From the NCBI GenBank assembly GCA_030649205.1, contig JAUSGE010000028.1:1-48894 (forward strand): 48,894 bases of DNA. Reading direction: 5' to 3'. The position numbers and the translations under genes were made by a program. Source of the DNA: a bacterium. GTDB taxonomy: Bacteria; Patescibacteriota; Patescibacteriia; Patescibacteriales; GWC2-42-12. Below are positions 21,436 to 28,861 of the stretch, piece by piece (position 1 is the first letter of the stretch; the number at the start of each line of letters is the position of its first letter). Below the pieces are notes generated by a model, which was given only the letters and a program-made list of their open reading frames with translations, made no database searches and was not told the origin of the DNA.

Positions 21436-22434
21436 ATGAGATTGGATTTATTGAAAAGATTTGTTTTTTCCAGCCCCAAGAAGCAAATTAATTTGCTAAA
21501 AAATTATTGGGCGTATTTTATCGGTTCGCCGCGCGTTGGCGGACTGCCCAGCCGCTTAATGATTGAACCGGCTAATTTTTGCAATTTAAAATGCCCAACT
21601 TGTCCGGTCGGCAACGGCGCGATTAAAAAGGCCAAAGGCGCCATGAGCCTGGAAAATTTTCAGAAGATTATAGATGAAGCCGGAGATTATTTGTATCATC
21701 TGACTTTATGGAATTGGGGCGAGCCGTTTTTGAATCGTGAACTGGCGCGGATGATTAAATGCGCCAGGCAAAAGAATATTTACGCGGTTACCAGCACCAA
21801 TGGGCACTTTTTAGATGAAAAGAGCTGCGCCGATTTGATTGATTGCGGATTAAATGAGCTGATTATCGCCCTGGATGGCTTGAGCCAGGAAACATTAAGC
21901 CAATACCGCGTTGGCGCTGATTTTAAAAAAATCGTTCAAGGCATAAAAAATTTAGTTGAGCTTAAAAAAGCCAAAGCCTCCCGCTATCCAATAATACAAT
22001 TGCAATTTATCGCCATGAAGCATAATCAGCCGGAAATTGGCAAATTAGAAGAATTCGGCCGAAGCTTGGGCGTGGACAAGGCAGTCTTAAAAACTTTTGG
22101 CTCGCAGCTGGACATGGGCCGTTTAAAAGAATTTGAGCCGACCGAAAAACAATTTTCCAGATACGCCCGGCAGGCCAAAAGAAAAAAATCGTGCCGTAAT
22201 ATTTATTTGGGCATGAATATAAATTATGACGGCACGGCCGTGCCTTGCTGTTATGATCCGCTGGAATCACAGGCTTTAGGCAATGTTTTTGCGTCTAGCG
22301 TTAAAGAAGTTTGGCAGGGCAAAAAATTTGAAAATTTTCGGCAAGCGGTGATCAAAAGTAAAAACGCGGTTTCCATCTGCGCCAACTGCGATTATAATGC
22401 CAAAATAAGGAAAAATATATATAATCGCGCTTAA
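21436..22434 (+). CDS. Radical SAM/SPASM protein
   Basis: 332 aa. The AdoMet radical motif CNLKCPTC (CxxxCxxC) is near residue 50, the WNWGEPFLN strand and TSTNGHFL follow, and a C-terminal SPASM-like cluster holds CCYDP...CANCDY. SPASM proteins use auxiliary Fe-S clusters to modify peptides, proteins or small molecules. Here it sits in a glycan locus next to a second radical SAM protein, so a sugar or surface-peptide modification is possible but unproven. Confidence 0.9.
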   Translation: MRLDLLKRFVFSSPKKQINLLKNYWAYFIGSPRVGGLPSRLMIEPANFCNLKCPTCPVGNGAIKKAKGAMSLENFQKIIDEAGDYLYHLTLWNWGEPFLNRELARMIKCARQKNIYAVTSTNGHFLDEKSCADLIDCGLNELIIALDGLSQETLSQYRVGADFKKIVQGIKNLVELKKAKASRYPIIQLQFIAMKHNQPEIGKLEEFGRSLGVDKAVLKTFGSQLDMGRLKEFEPTEKQFSRYARQAKRKKSCRNIYLGMNINYDGTAVPCCYDPLESQALGNVFASSVKEVWQGKKFENFRQAVIKSKNAVSICANCDYNAKIRKNIYNRA

Positions 22435-22450
22435 TCGCGCACGAAAAACT

Positions 22451-23479
22451 ATGATTACGCCGAGAGATTTGAACAGGTTAGCCAGGTATTTATACGCTAA
22501 ATATTTTATTATTTCAGTTCGCATAAGCGGTCGGAGTTTTGCCTGCCGGGCGCTGTCAGGGCAATGCGCCACAGGCAATAATCTGGCCATCTATTCGGAT
22601 TTACAGGTGGCCTGCAACTGCCATAATATTAACGGCCAGGCGGTTTTGGGCGATTTAAGAAAAAATACTTGGCCGGAAATTATTTCCGGCCAAAGAGCGA
22701 GAGATTTTAAAAAAATTTTATCCGGCGGCGGCCTGCCGCTGTCGGATTGTTCCCGCTGCAGCGATTTAATGATAATTAATAAAGCTCAAGCCGAGTCTTT
22801 TGCTTCTCAATCGGCAGCGCCGAATTCAATCATGGTAGAAAATACCGTTTTATGCAATTTGAACTGCCTTTCCTGCAACCGCCCCAGAGTTTATATGAAC
22901 AGACGGCAGACAAAAATGACGCTAAATGACATTAGAAAAATATCCAGTTTGATAAAAAAATATAATATTAAAAAAATTGATTATTTTAATTGGGGCGAGC
23001 CATTTTTGTCGCCGGACATAAAAGAGGAAATTCAGCTTATTAAACAAGAAAATCCGGGGGTATTGGCGGTTGTTTCCACCAACGGCACCCAGCTTCAAGG
23101 CCGTGAAAAAATTGAAGCCGCCTTGCTATTTGATCATATAATAATTTCCCTGGACGGGCCGGATAATAAAACGGTTAATTTGTATCAGCGAGGATCAAAT
23201 TTTGATTTAGTCTACAATAATATTCGCGGTCTTATTGCTGCCAGAAAAAAGACAGGCCGAAACAAGCCAATTATTGAGTGGAAATATGTTGTTTTCAGGT
23301 GGAATGACAGCGTTAAGTTAAGAGATAAGGCCATAGAATTAGCCCGAAGCGCCGGCCTGGATAAAATATCATTCTGGCATACGCTCTCTCCGATTTATGG
23401 TTTTTCCTGGAAATATTTTTTTAAGTATTTTACAAAAACCGGCAAGGTGGAGGAAATAGATTTTATTGACAGTAAATAA
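22451..23479 (+). CDS. Radical SAM protein with N-terminal SPASM-like cysteines
   Basis: 342 aa. Residues about 50-115 hold CNCHNING..VLGDLRKNTWPEI...C-S-R-C, which looks like a SPASM-type auxiliary cluster region. The AdoMet motif CNLNCLSC comes afterwards near 138-145, followed by YFNWGEPFLSPD and VVSTNGTQL. In its neighbour the order is reversed (radical core, then SPASM). The two genes are 16 bases apart and share the NWGEPFL segment, so they are paralogues with different domain order. Substrate unknown. Confidence 0.87.
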   Translation: MITPRDLNRLARYLYAKYFIISVRISGRSFACRALSGQCATGNNLAIYSDLQVACNCHNINGQAVLGDLRKNTWPEIISGQRARDFKKILSGGGLPLSDCSRCSDLMIINKAQAESFASQSAAPNSIMVENTVLCNLNCLSCNRPRVYMNRRQTKMTLNDIRKISSLIKKYNIKKIDYFNWGEPFLSPDIKEEIQLIKQENPGVLAVVSTNGTQLQGREKIEAALLFDHIIISLDGPDNKTVNLYQRGSNFDLVYNNIRGLIAARKKTGRNKPIIEWKYVVFRWNDSVKLRDKAIELARSAGLDKISFWHTLSPIYGFSWKYFFKYFTKTGKVEEIDFIDSK

Positions 23480-23483
23480 AAAA

Positions 23484-23525
23484 CCGGGGGCAGAAAATAA
23501 CTTGTGGTTATTTTTCCGCTCCCGG
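23484..23525. terminator. Bidirectional terminator between convergent genes
   Basis: CCGGGGGCAGAAAATAAC / GGTTATTTTTCCGCTCCCGG stem lies between the radical SAM gene and the lipoprotein gene. Confidence 0.7.
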
Positions 23526-23546
23526 CAAGGTCCCTTTGGTAAAGGG

Positions 23547-24425
23547 CTATGGATCGCATCTCTCCTTGCTCTCGCAATTAGCAAGGATTTGTCTGACATA
23601 CCGGCATGTTTCCGGGCCGGCCACTCCGTCAACTCTGATGTCCAACTTACGCTGAAATTCCTTAATGCCGTCGCGGCCGGAGTAGCCCCATTCTTCCAAT
23701 CGCTTAACACAAGCTGGGTTGGAATAGGTGGCTCGCGGTTTAGGCGCATGGGCTGTGGCTGGTGCTGGAGAGGCAGTCTGGTATATGACAGGTGGCGCCG
23801 CCGCAGGCTGGTAGTAGACTGGCGGTGGTGGAGAAGCTGGCCGCTGGACAACAATGGCTGGAGCTTGATATTGCGGCGCGCGAACCTGCGGCTGTGGGCA
23901 ACCCTCGCAAGGACTGCTTTCAATCAGCGTCCATCTGCCGCTGGCTAATGCCCAGCGCGCGTAATATGACGGCCCCCATTCCGGCAGTCCTTGTTTCGGC
24001 GGCAGGGCCAGCAAGCGTTCCCAGAATCTATTCATTTCATCTGAAGGCGGGTACTGGGAAAAAATATCCCGGGTGTACCCATTATAAAACGATGCTTGCC
24101 GAACATGGCCGCCCCAGCGTGGTGCGTACATTTGCTTGTAGGCCACCGATGGCTGGTCTTTGGTGTTACCGGCCGGGCAGTAGTCCTGGGGCGCGTCTGC
24201 TACCACGCCTGAATACTGTGCTGTTGGGGGGGCAGTGTAGGCCGGAGCCGATGATTGAACCAGACGAAGTCCCTTGGCCGGTACTCGTATGGCATCATCA
24301 GAGTGCTGTTGCGCAGCCGGTACTTGCTCCCATTGCTGTCGTGCATATGGTTGCTGTGAAGCGCAACCCTGAAAAACTGCTAAAACCGCTAAAACTGCCA
24401 AAAAAACTACCGTTGCTGTTTTCAT
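23547..24425 (-). CDS. Exported protein with PG-binding domain (probable lipoprotein)
   Basis: 292 aa from ATG 24425, which has an AGGAGGA SD; the longer start at 24458 is not favoured. A signal peptide ends at a weak lipobox FQGC. A Pro/Gln/Ala-rich linker region (PASPPPPVYYQPAAAPP) follows, then a C-terminal PG_binding_1-like domain (RLEEWGYSGRDGIKEFQRKL...VDGVAGPETCRYV). Two cysteine pairs may form disulfides. It is likely tethered outside the cell and binds peptidoglycan. It is divergent from the beta-propeller gene with promoters back to back. Confidence 0.82.
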   Translation of the reverse strand: MKTATVVFLAVLAVLAVFQGCASQQPYARQQWEQVPAAQQHSDDAIRVPAKGLRLVQSSAPAYTAPPTAQYSGVVADAPQDYCPAGNTKDQPSVAYKQMYAPRWGGHVRQASFYNGYTRDIFSQYPPSDEMNRFWERLLALPPKQGLPEWGPSYYARWALASGRWTLIESSPCEGCPQPQVRAPQYQAPAIVVQRPASPPPPVYYQPAAAPPVIYQTASPAPATAHAPKPRATYSNPACVKRLEEWGYSGRDGIKEFQRKLDIRVDGVAGPETCRYVRQILANCESKERCDP

Positions 24426-24536
24426 GCAACTTCCTCCTATTATATTGTTGAAATGCATTCAGGCTCCATAGGGTGAACCACTAGGGAGCCAACTATTAAA
24501 ATCCCGAAGTTATGAAAGACCGACTAAAGTTTTTAA

Positions 24537-24565
24537 ACCTTAGCAAAGGCAGGCGATTATGTCAA
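24537..24565 (-). promoter_or_regulatory. Promoter of PG-binding lipoprotein gene
   Basis: TTGACA (24565-24560), 17 bases, TAAGGT (24542-24537) on the minus strand. The leader is about 105 bases. Confidence 0.65.
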
Positions 24566-24624
24566 ACATTAAATTTATTTTAATATTAGCTTAATAATCG
24601 TGCTTTATAATAAATAGCATGCCA

Positions 24625-24653
24625 TTGACTTTTTAATCTTATCTTGCTAATAT
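24625..24653 (+). promoter_or_regulatory. Promoter of beta-propeller gene
   Basis: TTGACT, 17 bases, TAATAT on the plus strand, about 40 bases before ATG 24700; divergent from the promoter at 24537. Confidence 0.75.
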
Positions 24654-24699
24654 TAAATATAAATTAAGGTTGTTAGTTAATAACGACCTGACTGATTTA

Positions 24700-26007
24700 A
24701 TGAAAATACGTATGATTAGAAACTATAAAACAATTTGCGCGATAACTTTAGGCCTGGTCTTTGGTTTAGGCGCTTTTTGGCCTGCCAATATGGCCCAAGC
24801 CGCGCCGGACAAGCAATACCGTTCCGGACAAGTTATCACCATCAGCAATAAAAACTACTTAATTGCCAATAATAATGAGTTCGCGGAAATTTTGGAAATT
24901 ACAGCGGACAATAAATTGGCGCAAGCCAGCGAAGTGCACGGCCTGTCGGCGATTGAAGGTTTGTTCGCCGGCCGATCCGGCAATAAATATTTTTTAGTGG
25001 TAACTACCGGCCGCTATTTGTACCGTTATGACATCAGTAATCCGCGCGCGCCTAAAATAGAATTCAGGCGCGATTTGTTCGTTTTTAAGCGCGGGCAGTT
25101 CAGAATCGGTTCGGCGGACAGCCTGGCCGGCAATAAAGATTTTATTTTCGGCGCCGGCAGCAACGGCGTCAGGAGTTTTTTCCCGGATAATTTATTTGTT
25201 GATCAAATTTATACTTTTGACAAAAGCTATGGCCTGGCCGCTGGCGATTTTGAGCTGGCAGTCATAACCGAGAACCAGGGGATTGTCTATGATATAGCCA
25301 GCGGCGCTAAATTGATTGAAGTTAACCTGGAAAATAAGGATAAAATGAAGCGCGCGCCGGCGCTTGACAATGCCGGCAATGTTTATTTCCCCACGGACCG
25401 GGGGCTGGTTAAAATTAATTTTTTCAGCGGCCGGAAAACAACCTACGTTAATCCGGTTCCGCAGACTGAAACTTTCAGCTACGGCGCGGCAATCGCGGCG
25501 TCAGGCGATGTTTATTATGCCAACGGGCGCGGCATTACGGTTTTGGATAAAAATTTTAATAAGATTAAATTTTTAAATACTTCAAAAGCCAATTTCGGCG
25601 CCAATGCCTGGAGCGTTGGTTTGGCCCCGGCCAATTTCGGCGCGCGGGAAATTGCCGCCGGCTTAAATAAGTCGTCAATAATACTCCTGGACAAAAATTT
25701 AAAAGTTTTGGCGCAGTATAAATACAGAAAACTCTATCCGGATTTCATCACCACGGATTTAAAAATCGCGCCGTCAGTCAGTCTTGGCGCGGCCGGGCAG
25801 AAAATAAATTTACGGCTGTTCGGTTTTTGGCCGAATGAGACTGCAGCCATAACTTTCGGCCAAGCAGTCTATAGCCTTAAAGTTGATAATCAGGGCTATG
25901 CTTCGCTAGATTTGATTGTGCCTCGGCAAAATAGCCGACAGGCGATAATTCAGGCAACGGGCGCTGACTCCGGGTTTAATTATCAAACTGTATTCACGAT
26001 TTTGTAA
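24700..26007 (+). CDS. Secreted beta-propeller-like protein
   Basis: About 435 aa from ATG 24700; a TTG at 24670 extends the frame but is less likely. A signal peptide (LGLVFGLGAFWPANMAQA) is followed by repeated short beta-strand units of the type ...GNKYFLVVTTGRYLYRYDISNP, ...GVRSFFPDN and ...NVYFPTDRGLVKINFFSG, as in WD40/NHL-like propellers, then a C-terminal Ig-like domain (INLRLFGFWPNETAAITFGQAVYSLKVDNQGY). Probably a cell-surface or secreted binding protein. No catalytic motif is seen. Confidence 0.8.
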   Translation: MKIRMIRNYKTICAITLGLVFGLGAFWPANMAQAAPDKQYRSGQVITISNKNYLIANNNEFAEILEITADNKLAQASEVHGLSAIEGLFAGRSGNKYFLVVTTGRYLYRYDISNPRAPKIEFRRDLFVFKRGQFRIGSADSLAGNKDFIFGAGSNGVRSFFPDNLFVDQIYTFDKSYGLAAGDFELAVITENQGIVYDIASGAKLIEVNLENKDKMKRAPALDNAGNVYFPTDRGLVKINFFSGRKTTYVNPVPQTETFSYGAAIAASGDVYYANGRGITVLDKNFNKIKFLNTSKANFGANAWSVGLAPANFGAREIAAGLNKSSIILLDKNLKVLAQYKYRKLYPDFITTDLKIAPSVSLGAAGQKINLRLFGFWPNETAAITFGQAVYSLKVDNQGYASLDLIVPRQNSRQAIIQATGADSGFNYQTVFTIL

Positions 26008-26015
26008 AGTATAAT

Positions 26016-26048
26016 GAGATGGTTACAAAATAGTTTTGTAACCATCTC
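26016..26048 (+). terminator. Perfect 15-bp hairpin after beta-propeller gene
   Basis: GAGATGGTTACAAAA and its exact complement, loop TAG, 9 bases after the stop. No long T run follows, so termination is uncertain. A full SD consensus (AAGGAGGTGA, 26063-26072) with no fitting start lies 15 bases further on. Confidence 0.6.
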
Positions 26049-26168
26049 AATAAATAACAGCTAAGGAGGTGAAAAAAGTAAAGGATAGCTCTTAAAATTA
26101 AAGGAATGGCTCGTGGCTGTTCCATAATGATTTTTGGCAAGTGCAGTTTTTTAAGTGGAGGCAAGATA

Positions 26169-27341
26169 ATGTTTTTTAGAATCGCAATGTTGATGTTGAT
26201 ATTTGTAAGTTTGTCATTATCAGGCTGCAGCGGCGGAGGAGAAGGAGATGAAGAATTGGAAAACATACCCGCGCCCGGATTAGGATTAGCCGATAATTCA
26301 GAGCCGGTTTTAATAGCGCCTGTGTATCCGCGCAATAATGAAACAGGAGTGCCGCTTAACAGCCATGTTCGGGCGGTTTTATTGAGTAACCCTGATCCCT
26401 TAACCGTTAATTCTCAAAATATTAGGCTGGCACAAGCCGTTAGTCCTGTTGAGGCGACTGTGTCTGTGATTGAGAATATTATTGACATTCATTCGGCTGA
26501 CGCTTTATTGCCGAATGTTGTCTACACGGTGATAATTTCCGGTGTAAAAAATTTTAACGGTAAAACAATGCCGGCTCCGCTCGTCTGGACGTTTATTACC
26601 GGCGACGTTCTGGATTTAATACCGCCGTCGGTTGCGGCCATGTCGCCGGACAATGGAGCGATAGCTGAAATTGACGCCACTATTTTGGCAACCTTTGACG
26701 AGGCGGTTGATCGGCTTACCGTGTACAGCAACACCTTCAGGCTGATTGACAGCGACACCGGAGAAGTTATTTCAGGAGCAATAGGCGTGCGTGATAATGA
26801 TAAAGTCATCAGTCTTAAGCCCAGCACCAAATTGGTACGGGGCGGCCATTACCAGGTTTTGGTAGAAGGAATCAAGGATATGGCAGGCAACGTCAGCGTA
26901 ACTCCACCGGTGTGGAATTTCAGCATAACAGGTCCGGCAGTTACGACTGTCAATTTGGCAACCGCCGATTGGGTTTCATATTCAAAGGGCGGAAGCGCGC
27001 AGGCGGCCTTTAATAAAGTTGACGGAACAATCCAGGAGAATATTCCCGGAAATTCCACTGATGTGAGCGTAAGGTGGGCGCCGATGGTAATTGACAAAAC
27101 AAAAATTTACCATGTTAGTTTTTCCTGCAATTTTACTCCTGGTTTTTTAACAGTAGAAGTGCAATTAAAGCAGAATGGCGGAGCATATCATGCTTATAGC
27201 ACTGTCTCTGCTGCTTGCATTGCCGGTAAGGTCGCGATTGACCTAGTACCTGACGGCGATGACGCGGTCGGCAGGCTTAACTTTAATTTCGGCGCGTCCG
27301 CCGGCACCTATAATGTCGGCACAGTCAAAATTCGTTATTAA
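26169..27341 (+). CDS. Lipoprotein with two SbsA Ig-like (Big_5) domains
   Basis: 390 aa from ATG 26169 with a TGGAGG SD; the in-frame ATG at 26106 is 21 codons upstream. The lipobox LSLSGC is followed by Gly/Glu spacer SGGGEGDEELE. Two Big_5-type repeats follow: APVYPRNNETGVPLNSHVRAV...PLVWTFITGD and SVAAMSPDNGAIAEIDATILATFDEAVD...NFSITG. A C-terminal beta-sandwich (about 125 residues, ADWVSYSKGG...VGTVKIRY) looks like a carbohydrate-binding module. Probably a surface-anchored adhesion or glycan-binding protein. A strong terminator follows. Confidence 0.87.
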   Translation: MFFRIAMLMLIFVSLSLSGCSGGGEGDEELENIPAPGLGLADNSEPVLIAPVYPRNNETGVPLNSHVRAVLLSNPDPLTVNSQNIRLAQAVSPVEATVSVIENIIDIHSADALLPNVVYTVIISGVKNFNGKTMPAPLVWTFITGDVLDLIPPSVAAMSPDNGAIAEIDATILATFDEAVDRLTVYSNTFRLIDSDTGEVISGAIGVRDNDKVISLKPSTKLVRGGHYQVLVEGIKDMAGNVSVTPPVWNFSITGPAVTTVNLATADWVSYSKGGSAQAAFNKVDGTIQENIPGNSTDVSVRWAPMVIDKTKIYHVSFSCNFTPGFLTVEVQLKQNGGAYHAYSTVSAACIAGKVAIDLVPDGDDAVGRLNFNFGASAGTYNVGTVKIRY

Positions 27342-27378
27342 CCTTATTAACCTTGAATGTTTAATCAGTTTTTTTGCA

Positions 27379-27416
27379 GGCTCTTCGCATTAATACGCGA
27401 AGAGCCTTTTAATTTT
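27379..27416 (+). terminator. Terminator after Big_5 lipoprotein gene
   Basis: GGCTCTTCGC / GCGAAGAGCC stem with TTTTAATTTT tail. Confidence 0.9.
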
Positions 27417-27440
27417 ATGAAAAAGTTGTATGATACTAAT

Positions 27441-27842
27441 ATGACACTATACATCAATACTACTGAAGCAAAACATATGATAGTCGCGCTTAAGCAAGGG
27501 CGAGCGCTGATCGCCGAAAAAAAGGTTAAAGCTATGAGGCAAGAGGCGGAAAAGCTGCTGCCGGCGGTTAAGGCGCTGCTTAAAGCTGAAAAAATTGATT
27601 TAAAACAGCTTAAGAAGATTGAAGTGGAGAGCCGGGGAGGCTCATTTACTTCCTTGCGCATCGGCGTGGTTACGGCCAACGCGCTGGCGTACGCGCTGGG
27701 CGTACCGGTGGCGGGAAGCCAGAAGCCAGAAGTAAGAAGTAAGAAGTTAACTGCTGTGGAACCGATATACGACCGGGAACCGGAAATAACCAAGAAGAAA
27801 ATGAGATTGCTTCGTCGCCCTGGTACGGGCTCCTCGCAATGA
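27441..27842 (+). CDS. tsaB: TsaB-like protein, short CPR form
   Basis: 133 aa. It resembles the N-terminal half of TsaB, which with TsaD and TsaE makes the t6A37 modification of tRNA: LYINTTEAKHMIVAL strand pair, then the family motif GSFTSLRIGV...ANALAYALGVPV (usual GPGSFTGLR has become RGGSFTSLR). A full TsaB is about 220 aa, so the C-terminal ASKHA half is missing; I infer a lineage-specific short form. A TATGAT ends 6 bases before ATG 27441, predicting a leaderless mRNA; ATG 27417 is the alternative. The last 13 codons and the stop lie in a REP repeat (27804-27842). Confidence 0.75.
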   Translation: MTLYINTTEAKHMIVALKQGRALIAEKKVKAMRQEAEKLLPAVKALLKAEKIDLKQLKKIEVESRGGSFTSLRIGVVTANALAYALGVPVAGSQKPEVRSKKLTAVEPIYDREPEITKKKMRLLRRPGTGSSQ

Positions 27843-27845
27843 CAG
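27804..27845. repeat. REP element forming the 3' end of tsaB
   Basis: GAGATTGCTTCGTCGCCC...CTCCTCGCAATGACAGG; its TGA in CAATGACA supplies the tsaB stop codon. Confidence 0.85.
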
Positions 27846-27972
27846 GACATGTTTGTGGATAAAGTTGTTGATAACTGCGTGTTAAAATAATATTAAGAAA
27901 TTGTTAAAACATCCGCTAATAAACCGGCGGCTGTTTTTTTATAATTTTAATTTAATTTTAGCTTAAATTTTA

Positions 27973-28050
27973 GTGGGGCGAGCACATTGACAAATGGCTT
28001 TAAGTGGTGTATGATTACAGTATATTGGTAAATGGTGGTGAATTGTGGTG
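27973..28050 (+). promoter_or_regulatory. MraZ operator boxes
   Basis: GTGGGG at 27973, then GTGGTG at 28004, 28035 and 28045: offsets 31, 31 and 10, all near whole helical turns. MraZ is known to bind direct GTGG-type repeats before its own gene with about 10-base spacing. The boxes flank and overlap the promoter, so autorepression is expected. Confidence 0.7.
27987..28015 (+). promoter_or_regulatory. Promoter of mraZ division operon
   Basis: TTGACA, 17 bases, TATGAT; the predicted start is near 28022 with a leader of about 110 bases. A GTGGTG box falls inside the spacer. Confidence 0.85.
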
Positions 28051-28133
28051 AAACAAAAAGAAAAAAATAAAACAAAAAATAAAAACAAAAATTTTCTCTC
28101 GCTTTTTATGTTTTATTCATAAATACGCTTAAA

Positions 28134-28565
28134 ATGTTCATCGGCGAATACAGCCACAATCTGGACGACAAGGGCCGGGTAGCGGTGCCGGTTAAATTCC
28201 GCGCTGTTTTAAAAGATGGAGCGGTAGTGACCAAGGGATTGGATAACTGCCTTTTTTTGTACACTAAAAAAGAGTGGCAGGAACTGGCCGGCAAGCTGGC
28301 AAAATTGCCGATCAGCAAAGCCAATACCCGCGCTTTCGCCCGCCTGATGCTGGCCGGAGCCATGGACGTTGATTTTGATAACCAGGGACGCATCATGCTG
28401 CCGGAATACTTAAGGAAATTCGCCGGCCTGAAAAAGAAATTGATTATCGCCGGGCTATATGATCGTTTGGAAATCTGGGATGAAGAGGTGTGGAATAAAT
28501 ACAAGCGGGGCACGGAAAAAAAGAGCGCTGACATCGCCGAAGCGCTGGGAGAATTAGGAGTGTAG
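28134..28565 (+). CDS. mraZ: Transcriptional regulator MraZ
   Basis: 143 aa with two SpoVT/AbrB-type halves: MFIGEYSHNLDDKGRVAVPVKFRA and the second copy MDVDFDNQGRIMLPEYLRKFAGL, each with the family's D-x-x-G-R. MraZ forms a ring and represses the division/cell-wall cluster. It heads mraZ-rsmH-ftsL-ftsI here, with its own operator boxes just upstream. Confidence 0.97.
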   Translation: MFIGEYSHNLDDKGRVAVPVKFRAVLKDGAVVTKGLDNCLFLYTKKEWQELAGKLAKLPISKANTRAFARLMLAGAMDVDFDNQGRIMLPEYLRKFAGLKKKLIIAGLYDRLEIWDEEVWNKYKRGTEKKSADIAEALGELGV

Positions 28566-28574
28566 AAATTAACT

Positions 28575-28662
28575 CTTTTCACCTGGCTTTAGCCAGAGTT
28601 AAATAACGCCGGCTGAAGCCGGGTAGAAAAAGAAAATAACGCCGGCTGAAGCCGGGTAGAAA
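28575..28662. repeat. Three tandem REP-like hairpins
   Basis: A variant CACCTGGCTTTAGCCAG (28580-28596) and two copies of AACGCCGGCTGAAGCCGGGTAGAAA at 28604-28628 and 28637-28662; another copy at 28828-28852 lies before rsmH. Confidence 0.85.
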
Positions 28663-28679
28663 AATGAAAAATAAAAGTT

Positions 28680-28817
28680 ATGACAAAATTAAAACTTTGC
28701 CAAAAATCAAAAAAAAATTTTTTCAGCCTTCGCGTCCGGGTGGTTAGAGCGCCGCTGGTGGACAGCCAGGTGCTTAATGACATTTTAGCGCAGAGGCAAA
28801 AGGCGGTGGTGCTGTAA
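28680..28817 (+). CDS. Possible small protein between mraZ and rsmH (45 aa)
   Basis: An ATG-to-TAA frame of 45 codons, basic at the start (TKLKLCQKSKKNFF) and then LRVRVVRAPLVDSQVLNDILAQRQKAVVL, a sequence with the composition of real protein. It fills the gap between two repeat clusters in the division operon. There is no SD and no recognised family. It could be a decayed remnant or a lineage-specific small division protein. Confidence 0.35.
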   Translation: MTKLKLCQKSKKNFFSLRVRVVRAPLVDSQVLNDILAQRQKAVVL

Positions 28818-28861
28818 TCCATTTTTTTAACGCCGGCTGAAGCCGGGCAGAATTTATTATT

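Noticed and set aside
23466-24451. Long plus-strand frames opposite the PG-binding lipoprotein gene
   Set aside because: They are antisense shadows of a gene with signal peptide, SD, promoter and a recognisable PG-binding domain.
27365-27850. 161-aa minus-strand frame opposite tsaB
   Set aside because: Same length as the tsaB frame only by mirror effect; the plus strand has the TsaB GSFTSLRIGV motif.
28106-28582. 158-aa minus-strand frame opposite mraZ
   Set aside because: Antisense of a clear MraZ.
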